From: Bacteroidota bacterium
Lineage (GTDB): Bacteria > Bacteroidota > Bacteroidia > Bacteroidales > FEN-979
NCBI GenBank assembly: GCA_026391735.1
Contig: JAPLDL010000019.1
Span: 124,001-188,000, forward strand
DNA: 64,000 nucleotides
Direction of reading: 5' to 3'
Shown: positions 28,952 through 39,597 of the stretch, piece by piece
Layout of the letters: every line of letters begins with the position of its first letter
Numbering within the stretch: the first letter of the stretch is position 1
Notes under the pieces: model-generated
Database searches by the model: none
The model's input: the letters and a program-made list of their open reading frames with translations, nothing else
Told to the model about the DNA's origin: nothing
Program-made: the position numbers and the translations under genes

Positions 28952-30364
28952 ATGATAAGAAACATTACTATTTCGGTTGTCCTATTGTTAATTACAGTTC
29001 AGGCCTTTTCACAGGACGACCATTACTGGACCCAGCAGTTCGGGGCAGTCAGCACGATAATGGGCGGGGCTGTCATCGCCGGGGTCAGGGACAATACGGC
29101 CATTTATTATAACCCGGGGGCTCTTGGGTTTATTTCCCAGCCTTCCCTGTCGGTCGATGCAAACGTTTATAAAATCGATAAAATATTTATTGATGACGGA
29201 TTGGGGAACGGGGTTAACCTGAATTCTGCCCAGTTAAGCATTTATCCGCAGATCATTTCGGGGCTTGTTAATATTGTGAAAAATGACCACTGGAAATTTT
29301 CGTATGCCCTCCTTACGAGGCATTATGCCAATGTGCTGATGAACACAAGGTATACCAATACCGATTTTGATCCGTCAATGGTTGAACCCAATATGAAATT
29401 TATCGGCGCCCTGGATTACACGAACCAGCTCAATGAACAATGGCTTGGATTGGGAGTCGGATACAGGATAAACGATCAATGGAGTGTTGGGGGAACCCTT
29501 TTTATCAGCTACCGTGCACAAAGTTACCAGATGACGAATTATGTACGATTGGTTTATAAAGACGATTCAACTGATTTTTTTGGCAGTGCAAATAATGACC
29601 GGAATTTGAAGTACAAAACATTTTCGGGCCTGTTAAAGTTCGGTGTAGCCTATCAGACTGGCAGATGGAAGTTCGGTCTAACCCTTACTACGCCATCATT
29701 ACAGGTTTATGGAAGTGGTGATATACAGAGGGAGATTTCTATTATTGCAATAGATACCGCAGGCGGCGGAGGCGGAGAGGTTGTAATGGGAAGGCAAACC
29801 GGGATATCTGCAAAATACAAACGCCCCCTGTCAATCGGTCTCGGTGTGGAATATTGCTCGGCCAAAACAAGGATTGCATTGAGCATGGAGTACTATTCAA
29901 AAATCAAAATATACCACCTTTTTGAACCCGAGTCCAACCCGTTTATTTATCCTGAATCAGCTGATACCGGGAGCACCCACAACAAGCTTGAAAGTTTTCT
30001 TCATGTGCAGAATGCAGCAAACCCGGTATTCAATTTTGGAATTGGATTCAGCCAGGACCTAAGCAGCAAATTCACCCTGATGCTGGGTTTCAGGACCGAC
30101 TTTTCTTCTTATGTCGAACCGGAGGAAGGAGACAACTTCCTGCATAATTCGGCAAGCTGGGACATGTACCATTTTTCGGCCGGTGTGTCCTATCATCAGA
30201 AAAGGAATTCAGTGACCGTAGGGTTTACTTACAGTGCAAGTCCCGCGAAACCCATCGCACCGAATAATGACCTGGTGGTACCGGTTGATTTCACCGGTAA
30301 CCCGGTCGTTTACGCCCAGTCTTTCGGGCTGGTCATCGGGTATACTTATTATTTTCCTAAATAA
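28952..30364 (+). CDS. Outer-membrane beta-barrel protein (FadL/OmpP1-like)
   Basis: Signal peptide; YWTQQFGAVSTIMGGAVIAGVRDNTAIYYNPGALGFI; repeated beta-strand pattern. Confidence 0.75.
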   Translation: MIRNITISVVLLLITVQAFSQDDHYWTQQFGAVSTIMGGAVIAGVRDNTAIYYNPGALGFISQPSLSVDANVYKIDKIFIDDGLGNGVNLNSAQLSIYPQIISGLVNIVKNDHWKFSYALLTRHYANVLMNTRYTNTDFDPSMVEPNMKFIGALDYTNQLNEQWLGLGVGYRINDQWSVGGTLFISYRAQSYQMTNYVRLVYKDDSTDFFGSANNDRNLKYKTFSGLLKFGVAYQTGRWKFGLTLTTPSLQVYGSGDIQREISIIAIDTAGGGGGEVVMGRQTGISAKYKRPLSIGLGVEYCSAKTRIALSMEYYSKIKIYHLFEPESNPFIYPESADTGSTHNKLESFLHVQNAANPVFNFGIGFSQDLSSKFTLMLGFRTDFSSYVEPEEGDNFLHNSASWDMYHFSAGVSYHQKRNSVTVGFTYSASPAKPIAPNNDLVVPVDFTGNPVVYAQSFGLVIGYTYYFPK

Positions 30365-30370
30365 TTCCTG

Positions 30371-31540
30371 ATGACAGAAAGTCCAACCACTTCACTGATG
30401 GTCGCCAAGACGATTAGCGGTCTTGAACCAATACTTAAAGCGGAACTTGACGATATCGGGGCTCTGAATACCGAAGTGATGAACCGTTCGGTAAGCTTTG
30501 AAGGGGACAAATCCTGCATGTACCGTGCAAACTACCTTTGTCGTTCGGCCCTGCGCATTCTCCTGCCTGTTCATGTATTTGATATCAATGCCCAGGAGGA
30601 CCTTTACAGGGAGATCAAAGAGTTCCCATGGGAAGATCACCTGGATTCGGACTCAACCCTGGCCATTGATGCGGTGATCTCTTACACGGTGTTCACAAAT
30701 TCGCAGTTTGTAGCCCAGAAAACAAAGGATGCCATTGTTGACAGGTTCCGGGAAAAAACCGGTAAAAGACCTTCGGTCGACCTTGAAAATCCCACGCTCA
30801 GGGTAAATGTCCACCTTTTTAAGAATACCTGTACCGTTTCACTGGATGCATCGGGACAATCACTGCATAAGCGAGGTTATCGCAAGCAAACAGGTATTGC
30901 CCCGCTGAATGAAGTTCTCGCCGCCGGTCTGATCCTGCTGTCGGGCTGGGACAGGAAGAAACCACTCCTGGACCCTATGTGCGGCTCCGGTACAATCTTA
31001 ATTGAAGCCGCCATGCTTGCATCGGCAATGCCTTCGGGGTATTTCAGGAATGAATATGGTTTTATGAAATGGAAGGATTTTGATGAAACCCTCTGGGAAA
31101 CTGTTAAGTCAGAAGCCCTGGCCGTGATAAACCATCACGAAACAACCAGGATTGTCGGCTTCGACAAGTCGGTAATGAGCCTGAAACGTGCTGCTGAGAA
31201 TGTAGGATTTGCCGGACTTGACCGTGATATCTATTTGAAACGGTCAGCGTTCGAGGACTCTGTCCCCCCATCCGCCGAAGGCATAATTATTATGAACCCT
31301 CCATACGACGAACGTATTGAGCTTGAAGATTCAGTCGGATTTTACAAGATGATCGGGAATGTGCTTAAACGAAAGTATAGTGGCTACAAAGCCTGGGTGA
31401 TTTCTTCCGATCTGGAAGCAATTAAATTTATCGGGCTTAAACCCTCAAGAAAAATCAGGATTTTCAACGGTCCTCTGGAATGCAGGTTTCTGGGTTTTGA
31501 TCTGTACGAGGGGAAAAAAACCAGTACTTTTGCAGATTGA
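30371..31540 (+). CDS. THUMP-domain rRNA (guanine-N2) methyltransferase, RlmL/YpsC-like
   Basis: DPMCGSGTILIEAAMLA; IIIMNPPYDERI (NPPY). Confidence 0.92.
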   Translation: MTESPTTSLMVAKTISGLEPILKAELDDIGALNTEVMNRSVSFEGDKSCMYRANYLCRSALRILLPVHVFDINAQEDLYREIKEFPWEDHLDSDSTLAIDAVISYTVFTNSQFVAQKTKDAIVDRFREKTGKRPSVDLENPTLRVNVHLFKNTCTVSLDASGQSLHKRGYRKQTGIAPLNEVLAAGLILLSGWDRKKPLLDPMCGSGTILIEAAMLASAMPSGYFRNEYGFMKWKDFDETLWETVKSEALAVINHHETTRIVGFDKSVMSLKRAAENVGFAGLDRDIYLKRSAFEDSVPPSAEGIIIMNPPYDERIELEDSVGFYKMIGNVLKRKYSGYKAWVISSDLEAIKFIGLKPSRKIRIFNGPLECRFLGFDLYEGKKTSTFAD

Positions 31541-31557
31541 TCTAAAACTTATTTTTT

Positions 31558-32538
31558 ATGCCAAGAGTTACGAGAATAGGAGTATTTACATCGGGCGGAG
31601 ATTCTCCAGGTATGAATGCCGCGATACGTGCGGTTGTCCGCTCGGGTATCAATGAAGGCCTCGATGTGTTTGGAATTTACCGCGGGTATGAAGGTATGAT
31701 TGACGGACAGATAGAACCGATGGAACGGCATTCTGTTTCAAATATCCTCCAAAGAGGTGGAACCATTTTGAAATCGGCCCGAAGCAAACGTTTTATGACC
31801 TATGAAGGCAGACTTCAGGCTTTCCAGAACCTGGAAAAATTCAAAATTGACGGCCTGGTCGCGATAGGAGGTAACGGGACTTTCACAGGTGCTCAGATCT
31901 TTGAAAAGGAATTTAATATCCCTGTTGTCGGTTTACCCGGTACCATCGATAATGATCTGTACGGCACTGATTTTACAATCGGTTTTGATACAGCCTGCAA
32001 TACAGTAGTACAGGCGGCCGACAAGATCAGGGATACAGCTACTTCTCACGACCGTTTGTTTTTCATCGAAGTGATGGGCAGGGACGCAGGTTATCTGGCA
32101 CTTTTTAGCGGTGTTGCAACAGGAGCAGAGTTTATCCTGGTACCTGAAACGAAAACCTATATTGACAACATTGCAAGGCTGCTCAGGCATGATATGCGCA
32201 AAAACAAGACTTCCGGGATCGTGATCGTAGCCGAAGGCGATGATATGGGCGGAGCTTATGATATTGCCAGGCAGGTCAAGGAAAGGTTACCCGAGATTGA
32301 TGCAAGGGTGACCGTTTTGGGTCATGTTCAGAGGGGAGGATCTCCTACCGTGCAGGACCGTATACTGGCAAGTTGGACGGGTTTCGAAGCCGTTCATGCC
32401 CTCATCGAAGGGAAAAGCAATATCATGATCGGGATTGAAAATAAAATGATTACCTATACTCCTTTTGAAGACGCCATCCATAAAAAGAAACAATTCAATT
32501 TCGGCGGACTGGAGCTGGCCAGGATACTTGCACTGTAA
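31558..32538 (+). CDS. pfkA: 6-phosphofructokinase
   Basis: GVFTSGGDSPGMNAAIRAVVR; GIYRGYEGMIDG; PGTIDNDLYGTDFTIGFDTA; GHVQRGGSPT. Confidence 0.97.
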   Translation: MPRVTRIGVFTSGGDSPGMNAAIRAVVRSGINEGLDVFGIYRGYEGMIDGQIEPMERHSVSNILQRGGTILKSARSKRFMTYEGRLQAFQNLEKFKIDGLVAIGGNGTFTGAQIFEKEFNIPVVGLPGTIDNDLYGTDFTIGFDTACNTVVQAADKIRDTATSHDRLFFIEVMGRDAGYLALFSGVATGAEFILVPETKTYIDNIARLLRHDMRKNKTSGIVIVAEGDDMGGAYDIARQVKERLPEIDARVTVLGHVQRGGSPTVQDRILASWTGFEAVHALIEGKSNIMIGIENKMITYTPFEDAIHKKKQFNFGGLELARILAL

Positions 32539-32540
32539 GT

Positions 32541-32584
32541 AGCGAAATTGCGAAGGAGCGAAATAACTTTCGCCGAAGGCGAAA
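32541..32584. repeat. Short degenerate 8-bp direct repeat (RGCGAARK-type) plus inverted repeat
   Basis: agcgaaat-tgcgaagg-agcgaaat then TTTCGCC-gaa-GGCGAAA. Confidence 0.6.
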
Positions 32585-32643
32585 TGAGCACGCAAATGAA
32601 ATAAGAAATTGGTGCGAATAAATGCCGAAGTTAAATCTACCAC

Positions 32644-35145
32644 TTGGAATCGACTCAATTTTACACCGACGTCATCCTTCCTCTGCCGCTGCCGGGTTCA
32701 TTTACCTATGCAATCCCTGTTGAATTAGTTGAAAAGGTCGGCATTGGATACCGGGTTGTAGTCCAGTTCGGGAACAGGAAAATTTATACAGCCCTGGTCA
32801 GAAAAATCCACAGGGAGGTTGACGCCTCAAGAGACTTCAAGGAAATCCTTTCGGTGCTTGATGATACTCCACTGGTCAGCGAATGGCAATTCAGGTTCTG
32901 GGACTGGATGGCATCGTATTATTTGTGCACCGCAGGTGAAGTTATGAACGCCGCCTTGCCTTCTGCGTTTAAGCTGGCCAGCGAAACCCGTGTTGCAATA
33001 AACCCCGGTTACCTTATCGACTCGGTAACCCTGAACGAAAAGGAGTTTACACTGGCTGAAACCCTGTATAACGCAAAGAAAAGTATTGAAATATCAAGAA
33101 TATCAAGGATCATCGGTCAACAGAAGGTCATTCCCGTGGTCAAGACACTCATGGAAAAAGGAGTGATCGTTCTGGAGGAAGAAGTTAAAGAAAAGTACCG
33201 TCCGAAAAAAGAAACATTTATTCGTCTTGATGAATCATATTCTGCGGATGAGGAATCCCTAAGGCAATTGTTCGACCAGCTCGAACGCAGGGCCAGAAAG
33301 CAGCTTGAAATACTGATGACCTGGATACAGCTTTCGAAGCAAGGTCTGGGCGAAATTAAGGCAGTAAAAAAGGAAGAGCTCCTTAGAAAATCAGGATGTA
33401 CGCCGGCTGTGCTTGAGAGCATGTTGAAAAAAAATATTTTCATCCTGGATGAAAAACCGGTGGTAAAAATTCTGGCAGGAAAACCTGAATCGGATCCCTC
33501 TTCTATAACCCTGAGCGATGAGCAGGAGCGGACTATTACAGAGATCCGTGATGCCTGGACGGCCAAAGACGTGGTACTTCTTCACGGGGTTACCTCATCC
33601 GGGAAAACAGAGATCTATATAAAACTGATTGCCGAGACCATTGCCCGGGGTAAACAGGTGCTTTACCTGCTACCCGAGATAGCGCTTACAACCCAGATCA
33701 TCAACCGCCTGAGGAAATATTTCGGCGAAAGGGTGGGAATTTACCATTCACGGTTTAATGACAGCGAAAGAGCAGAGGTTTGGAAGCAGTCGTCTGTAAA
33801 TTCGCAAAACGATGGAGAACGATCTTCCTGTGATATCATTCTGGGCGCCAGGTCGGCAGTTTTTCTTCCGTTCGCTGGTCTCGGGCTTGTTATTGTGGAT
33901 GAAGAGCACGATTCGTCATTCAAACAAATGGATCCGGCTCCACGCTATAACGGGAGGGATGCGGGTTTATTCCTGGCTCATCTCCATGGAGCAAAAGCTG
34001 TGGTCGGTTCGGCTACTCCTGCCATTGAAAGCTATTACAACGCAAAACAAGGAAAATATGCATTGGTAGAGCTTGCCGAGCGCTATGGTGAAATGGAGCT
34101 TCCCCTCATAAAACTGGTAAATATCAGAGACGAGTTGAGAAGAGGGAGAATGAAAACACATTTCTCAACACCCCTTCTCGAACAGCTGTCAGAAGCCATT
34201 AAGAACGGGGAGCAGGCTATTCTCTTTCAGAACCGCCGGGGGTTTTCGCTCAGGCTCGAATGCGAAGCATGCAGCTGGATGCCGTCCTGCAAAAACTGCG
34301 ACGTGACACTGGTTTACCATAAAAAGAGCAACCAGCTGAGATGCCATTACTGCGGCTATGTTGCTTTGGTTCCCCTGGTCTGCCCCGTTTGCCACAGCCC
34401 GGGTGTCAGGATGAAAGGCTTTGGAACCGAGAAAGTAGAAGAAGAACTTGGGATTTTGCTTCCGGGTGCCAGGATCGCCCGCATGGACCTTGATACCACC
34501 CGTAGCAAGCATTCGCACCAGAACATCATCAGCTCATTTGAAGAACGGAAGATCGATGTGCTGGTTGGCACTCAGATGGTTACCAAGGGACTTGATTTTG
34601 ACCATGTAAGCACGGTTTGCATTCTCAATGCCGATAATATGCTTGGTTTTCCCGATTTCCGTTCCGAAGAAAGGAGTTTCCAGCTGATGGCCCAGGTAAG
34701 CGGGCGCTCGGGACGTAAAAAGAAAAGAGGCCTGGTAATTATACAGACATACAACCCGGCCAATATGGTTATTCAGTCGGTAGTGAAGCATGATTATACA
34801 GGGATGTACGAATACCAGATCGGGGAACGCCGTAAATTTAAATACCCTCCGTTTCACAGACTCATCCTTTTAAAAGTCAGGCACAGGGATGCCGAACTGG
34901 TCAACAGGGCGGCTTCGGATCTTGCAAAGAAACTCACAAAAGTATTCGGAAACCGTATTCTGGGCCCCGAATATCCTCCTGTTTCAAGGATCATGAATCA
35001 ATACCTTAAACATATTCTGATCAAAGTGGAAATTGAGTCCTCTGTTGTAACGGCAAAGTCGAAACTGCTCGATATCCTTCACGAATTCTATCAGAAACAG
35101 GAATTTCACCCTGTCAGGGTGCTAATCGATGTGGATCCCCAGTAA
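32644..35145 (+). CDS. priA: Primosomal protein N' (helicase)
   Basis: LLHGVTSSGKTEIYIK, VDEEHDSSFKQ, zinc cysteines CEACSWMPSCKNC...CHYCG...CPVCHS, QVSGRSGR; near-start codon is TTG. Confidence 0.95.
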   Translation: MESTQFYTDVILPLPLPGSFTYAIPVELVEKVGIGYRVVVQFGNRKIYTALVRKIHREVDASRDFKEILSVLDDTPLVSEWQFRFWDWMASYYLCTAGEVMNAALPSAFKLASETRVAINPGYLIDSVTLNEKEFTLAETLYNAKKSIEISRISRIIGQQKVIPVVKTLMEKGVIVLEEEVKEKYRPKKETFIRLDESYSADEESLRQLFDQLERRARKQLEILMTWIQLSKQGLGEIKAVKKEELLRKSGCTPAVLESMLKKNIFILDEKPVVKILAGKPESDPSSITLSDEQERTITEIRDAWTAKDVVLLHGVTSSGKTEIYIKLIAETIARGKQVLYLLPEIALTTQIINRLRKYFGERVGIYHSRFNDSERAEVWKQSSVNSQNDGERSSCDIILGARSAVFLPFAGLGLVIVDEEHDSSFKQMDPAPRYNGRDAGLFLAHLHGAKAVVGSATPAIESYYNAKQGKYALVELAERYGEMELPLIKLVNIRDELRRGRMKTHFSTPLLEQLSEAIKNGEQAILFQNRRGFSLRLECEACSWMPSCKNCDVTLVYHKKSNQLRCHYCGYVALVPLVCPVCHSPGVRMKGFGTEKVEEELGILLPGARIARMDLDTTRSKHSHQNIISSFEERKIDVLVGTQMVTKGLDFDHVSTVCILNADNMLGFPDFRSEERSFQLMAQVSGRSGRKKKRGLVIIQTYNPANMVIQSVVKHDYTGMYEYQIGERRKFKYPPFHRLILLKVRHRDAELVNRAASDLAKKLTKVFGNRILGPEYPPVSRIMNQYLKHILIKVEIESSVVTAKSKLLDILHEFYQKQEFHPVRVLIDVDPQ

Positions 35146-35171
35146 TCGCTTGTACTTCTGACTGCCCACTC

Positions 35172-35486
35172 TTATTTGTCCTTATCTGCTGCGGTGTCAA
35201 CAACCATATAAAGATCTTCATTGGGTTTTTTCATCAGGTATTTTTCCCTTGCAAACCGCTCCAGCTCTGTTGAATCGGTAAGCAATTTATGGGTAAGTGC
35301 CGAGTCTTTCCTGATCTCATCCAGGTAAAAATGTTTTTCCTGCTGAAGATCATCAAGTTTGTCTCTCAGCTTGGCACGGGTAAATACATTATTGCTGTCG
35401 AAAAATACCATCCAAACAATAAAAGCCACCGTAATGAGGAAGTATTTATTGATAACGATCTTCAGTATTTTCTTCAGGGTCTTCAA
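35172..35486 (-). CDS. FtsB/DivIC-family septum formation initiator
   Basis: Short TM plus coiled coil; TELERFAREKYLMKKPNEDLYMV. Confidence 0.85.
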   Translation of the reverse strand: MKTLKKILKIVINKYFLITVAFIVWMVFFDSNNVFTRAKLRDKLDDLQQEKHFYLDEIRKDSALTHKLLTDSTELERFAREKYLMKKPNEDLYMVVDTAADKDK

Positions 35487-35530
35487 GTAATATGGTTATT
35501 AAGCTGAATTCCGTTTAAAATATACTGGCT

Positions 35531-37588
35531 TCACACCAGCTTGGCTTTGAGATAGTCGTAAAATTCGAGTTGGGAACGTACTTTAGGAACATTTCCATTC
35601 TTATACTTATTGGCCTCCCGGCCTGTAATGATCCTGGCTTTAACATTATCGGAAAGCTCTATATCCAGCATGTCCTGCAGCTCTTTCTTTAGTTCCTTAT
35701 CTTCCACGGGGCAGGCAACCTCCACACGGTTGTCGAAATTACGTACCATCCAGTCGGCCGAGGTTATATAATACAAAGGTTTGCCGCCATTTGCAAAGGC
35801 CAGTACTCTCGCATGCTCCAGGAAACGGTCAACAATACTGATGCCTTCGATGTTTTCGCTAAGCCCTTCTACACCGGGCAGGATCACACAAATACCGCGT
35901 ATGATTAGTTTGATCTTAACTCCTGCAGCTGAGGCCCGGTATAATTTTCTGACAATGGTCTCGTCAACCAGGCTGTTCAGCTTGACAATCACCCAGGATT
36001 CCTTTCCTGCCCTGGCATTCTTGATTTCCTTGTTGAGCAGTTTGATAAAGAAATTCCTCATTGAAAAAGGCGAAAGGATCAGCTTTTCGAACTTATATGG
36101 CTTCAGGCTTGCTTCCATCATATGAAAAGCGTTCATCACATCATGGCAGATATCCTGTTTGGCCGTGAGCAGGCTTATGTCGGCATAGATCTTTGCCGTG
36201 TCTTCGTTGAAATTTCCAGTGCCTATCAGCGAATAAAAGAAATCCTTGTTGTTTTCTTTACGGCGGATGAGGATAAGTTTGCTGTGAACCTTGAATCCAG
36301 GTATTCCGTGGATTACTTTGACACCTTCATCCCTTAGTCTCTCAGTCCAGTAGATATTGGCCTCTTCGTCAAAACGGGCCTGGAGTTCCATGAACACGGT
36401 CACATATTTTCCGTTCCTGGCTGCGTTGATGAGAGCGTTTATCACATCTGAATTCTTGGCTGCCCTGTAAATGGTCATTTTAATCGAGCGTACTTTCGGA
36501 TCAATGGACGCTTCCCTAAGAAGGTCAATGATATATTGAAAGCTCTGGTAAGGGAAATTCAGCATGATATCCCTTTCCCTAACGATTGAAAGCACTGAAC
36601 GGTTCTCAAAAAGATCCTTATGTTTCAAAGGTGGCAACGGAGAATATTGTAATTCTTTATGCCCCATGCTGGGAAAGCCCATGAAATCCTTGAAGTTATG
36701 ATACCTCCCGCCTCCCCTGGTAGGATCATTCTTCCCGATATCCAGCCTTTTCTGAAGTATCCTCAGCAGATCTGCGCCCATATCTTTGTCAAAGACAAAC
36801 CTTACTGGGACCCCTCTCTTTCTCTGTTTCAGGCTGTCGCTTACAACTTCCAGAAAACTCTTGGCAACGTCGGAGTCGAAATCAAGCTCAGCATCCCTGG
36901 TGATCTTCACGGTATATGCCGAATATGTATCGTATCCGAAGATCGAGAATACCTCCGACAGGCAATATCTCACAACGTCATCCAGAAGTATAACATAATG
37001 ATTATTGTCGTTGGATGGCAGGATGAGAAAACGCGACACCGTACGGGTCGGCAATTCTATCAAGGCAAAGTCGTCTTTTAATTTCTTATTGCTGTGACCC
37101 AGTTTGACGGCAAGGTAGATGGATTTATCAACAAGTGAAGAAATCTCCCTGAGACTGCTGATCATGATAGGGAAGAGGCCAACACGTACCTGTTCCTTGA
37201 AATACTTTTTCACGAAACTACCCTGTTCTTCGTTCAGCTGAGTTTCATCGATAATGAAAATTCCGTGAGATTTTAGTTCCCCAACAATTTCTTCATACAC
37301 ACTCATGAATTCTTTTTCCTGGACCTGGACGATATCGAAGATCTCTTTAAGGACTTTCTTCGGATTGATAGCTGTATCGTATGGCAGGCTTTTGACTTTG
37401 AGCATTCGGTTCAAAGTAGCGACGCGGACTCTGAAAAACTCATCCCTGTTGTTGGAGAAAATGCCGAGGAATTTCAAACGCTCCAGCAGTGGATTGTTTT
37501 TATCGGCCGCTTCCTGTAACACCCTGCCGTTGAAATGCAACCAGCTGATCTCGCGGTTTAAAATGGGTAATTTGAAATTTGCAGCCAT
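35531..37588 (-). CDS. ppk1: Polyphosphate kinase 1
   Basis: NREISWLHFNGRVLQEA; SIKMTIYRAAKNSDVINALINAARNGKYVTVFMELQARFDEEANI; SLIGTGNFNEDTAKIYAD. Confidence 0.97.
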   Translation of the reverse strand: MAANFKLPILNREISWLHFNGRVLQEAADKNNPLLERLKFLGIFSNNRDEFFRVRVATLNRMLKVKSLPYDTAINPKKVLKEIFDIVQVQEKEFMSVYEEIVGELKSHGIFIIDETQLNEEQGSFVKKYFKEQVRVGLFPIMISSLREISSLVDKSIYLAVKLGHSNKKLKDDFALIELPTRTVSRFLILPSNDNNHYVILLDDVVRYCLSEVFSIFGYDTYSAYTVKITRDAELDFDSDVAKSFLEVVSDSLKQRKRGVPVRFVFDKDMGADLLRILQKRLDIGKNDPTRGGGRYHNFKDFMGFPSMGHKELQYSPLPPLKHKDLFENRSVLSIVRERDIMLNFPYQSFQYIIDLLREASIDPKVRSIKMTIYRAAKNSDVINALINAARNGKYVTVFMELQARFDEEANIYWTERLRDEGVKVIHGIPGFKVHSKLILIRRKENNKDFFYSLIGTGNFNEDTAKIYADISLLTAKQDICHDVMNAFHMMEASLKPYKFEKLILSPFSMRNFFIKLLNKEIKNARAGKESWVIVKLNSLVDETIVRKLYRASAAGVKIKLIIRGICVILPGVEGLSENIEGISIVDRFLEHARVLAFANGGKPLYYITSADWMVRNFDNRVEVACPVEDKELKKELQDMLDIELSDNVKARIITGREANKYKNGNVPKVRSQLEFYDYLKAKLV

Positions 37589-37603
37589 CAGCCAGGGGCC
37601 CTT

Positions 37604-38104
37604 TCAGGTGGTTTTGAGTTGTTTGGGGGTAATATAAAATTTTAATTCGGAAGTTGATGCCGGTACCTCTTCCCATTTCCCGGTGTGAAAATTAATACAT
37701 ACTACTGCTGATGTGGGCATATATTCTATCCCCGGATGAAGGAACAGGTTTGAAAGTTGGGTAATCAGAGGGTTGTGCCCGATGATCATCAACGAATTAT
37801 AAGTGTCATCAGTTCCGTAAATCAGGTCGAGAAGCCTGTCATAGGGCCCGTCATAAATTTTCCGGTCTTTAAGAATTTTTTTCATGGGATAATCAAGGCT
37901 TGCAGCAAAGAGCTTAGCCGTTTCGTAAGCTCTCACTGCCTGGCTGGATATCATCAGGTCGACCCTGACACCCTCTTTGATTAGAAAATCAGTTACCAGC
38001 CTGGTTTTGATTATTCCTTTCGGCAACAAGGTACGCTGGTCATCAGCCAGGCCGGGTGGGTCCCAGGATGATTTGGCATGGCGGACCAGGTAGAGGGTTT
38101 TCAT
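37604..38104 (-). CDS. SixA-like histidine phosphatase
   Basis: LYLVRHAKSSWDP (RHG-type) and IIGHNPLITQL. Confidence 0.92.
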   Translation of the reverse strand: MKTLYLVRHAKSSWDPPGLADDQRTLLPKGIIKTRLVTDFLIKEGVRVDLMISSQAVRAYETAKLFAASLDYPMKKILKDRKIYDGPYDRLLDLIYGTDDTYNSLMIIGHNPLITQLSNLFLHPGIEYMPTSAVVCINFHTGKWEEVPASTSELKFYITPKQLKTT

Positions 38105-38121
38105 GGTTTGTCTTTCGCCGG

Positions 38122-39444
38122 TCAGTAAGCAAACAAAGGATAATCAGCCATCATTTCATTCACTCTTTTCTTTACTTTAAGAATAATGTCCTGGTTTTCA
38201 ATATCACTGATAACCTCGTCTATCATATCCACGATAACAGGCATATGTTTTTCTTTCAGTCCGCGGGTTGTTATAGCTGGTGTGCCCACCCTGAGCCCTG
38301 AAGTCTGGAATGGTGATCGGCTGTCAAATGGAACCATATTCTTGTTGACTGTAATGTCGGCCTGGACCAGGGTATTTTCAACCTGTTTCCCGCTGATGTT
38401 GGGAAATTTCTTCCTCAGGTCAATAAGCATCAGGTGGTTGTCAGTTCCACCGGAGATGACATGATACCCTTTTTCAACAAAAGCTTTTGCCATTACAGCA
38501 GCATTTTTCTTTACCTGCAGCACATAATCCATATACTCATCTGAAAGCGCTTCAAAGAAAGAAACAGCCTTGGAGGCGATCACATGTTCAAGCGGCCCTC
38601 CCTGGACTCCGGGAAAAACAGCCGAATCGAGGAGCTGGGAGAACATCTTCACCTCTCCCTTCGGAGTCGTAAGCCCCCATGGATTGGGGAAATCCTTGCC
38701 CATCAGGATCATTCCGCCGCGGGGACCCCTTAACGTCTTATGCGTAGTTGTAGTAACAACATGGCACCAGGGCATAGGATCATTTAATAATCCTCTTGCA
38801 ATAAGACCCGCGGGATGGGCGATATCGGCCATCAGGATAGCGCCGATCTTATCGGCAATTTCACGCATCCTTTTATAGTTCCAGTCACGGGAATAGGCTG
38901 AAGCACCGGCTATGATCATCTTGGGCCTTACCTGCAGGGCCTGGGCTTCCATTTTGTCATAATCAATAACGCCCGTGCTCTGTTCCACCTGGTAGCCAAC
39001 AGCTTTATAAAAAATACCCGAGGAGTTAACCGGTGAGCCGTGCGACAGATGCCCGCCATGGGCAAGGTCAAGGCCCATAAAGGTGTCTCCGGGTTTTAAA
39101 ATGGTCATCAGAACAGCCATATTGGCCTGTGCGCCCGAATGCGGCTGAACATTAGCCCATTCAGCATTGAATAATGTCTTGGCACGATCGATGGCAAGTT
39201 GCTCGCTTTGGTCTACATTCTGGCAGCCTCCGTAATACCGTTTTCCGGGATAACCCTCGGCATATTTGTTTGTAAGACAGGATCCCATGGCCTTTAATAC
39301 CTGGTCGCTGACGAAGTTTTCCGATGCAATAAGTTCAATTCCGCTGTTCTGGCGGTAAAGCTCCTTTTTAATAATGTTAAAAAGTGCAGTGTCTTTCTTC
39401 ATATTTAAAATTTTTACAGTACCCGAAACGTTATGAATTAGCAA
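38122..39444 (-). CDS. glyA: Serine hydroxymethyltransferase
   Basis: [60 protein letters not shown] (PLP Lys); likely start is an internal Met. Confidence 0.97.
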   Translation of the reverse strand: MLIHNVSGTVKILNMKKDTALFNIIKKELYRQNSGIELIASENFVSDQVLKAMGSCLTNKYAEGYPGKRYYGGCQNVDQSEQLAIDRAKTLFNAEWANVQPHSGAQANMAVLMTILKPGDTFMGLDLAHGGHLSHGSPVNSSGIFYKAVGYQVEQSTGVIDYDKMEAQALQVRPKMIIAGASAYSRDWNYKRMREIADKIGAILMADIAHPAGLIARGLLNDPMPWCHVVTTTTHKTLRGPRGGMILMGKDFPNPWGLTTPKGEVKMFSQLLDSAVFPGVQGGPLEHVIASKAVSFFEALSDEYMDYVLQVKKNAAVMAKAFVEKGYHVISGGTDNHLMLIDLRKKFPNISGKQVENTLVQADITVNKNMVPFDSRSPFQTSGLRVGTPAITTRGLKEKHMPVIVDMIDEVISDIENQDIILKVKKRVNEMMADYPLFAY

Positions 39445-39451
39445 TGAATTA

Positions 39452-39459
39452 CAAAAGTA
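39452..39459 (-). promoter_or_regulatory. Bacteroidetes -7 box (TACTTTTG) for glyA
   Basis: Minus-strand TAnnTTTG match. Confidence 0.35.
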
Positions 39460-39493
39460 TTAATTTTCCGGCAAATTATTGATCTTTGTATCC

Positions 39494-39570
39494 GACATCT
39501 GATATCTGATATCTGACATCTGACATCTGACATCTGACATCCGACATCTGACATCTGACATCTGACATCG
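39494..39570. repeat. 7-bp tandem repeat, 11 copies (consensus GACATCT)
   Basis: GACATCT GATATCT GATATCT GACATCT x3 GACATCC GACATCT x3 GACATCG, unbroken 77 bp. Confidence 0.97.
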
Positions 39571-39597
39571 CCTCCTGCACCCGGCAGGTCAATGTGT

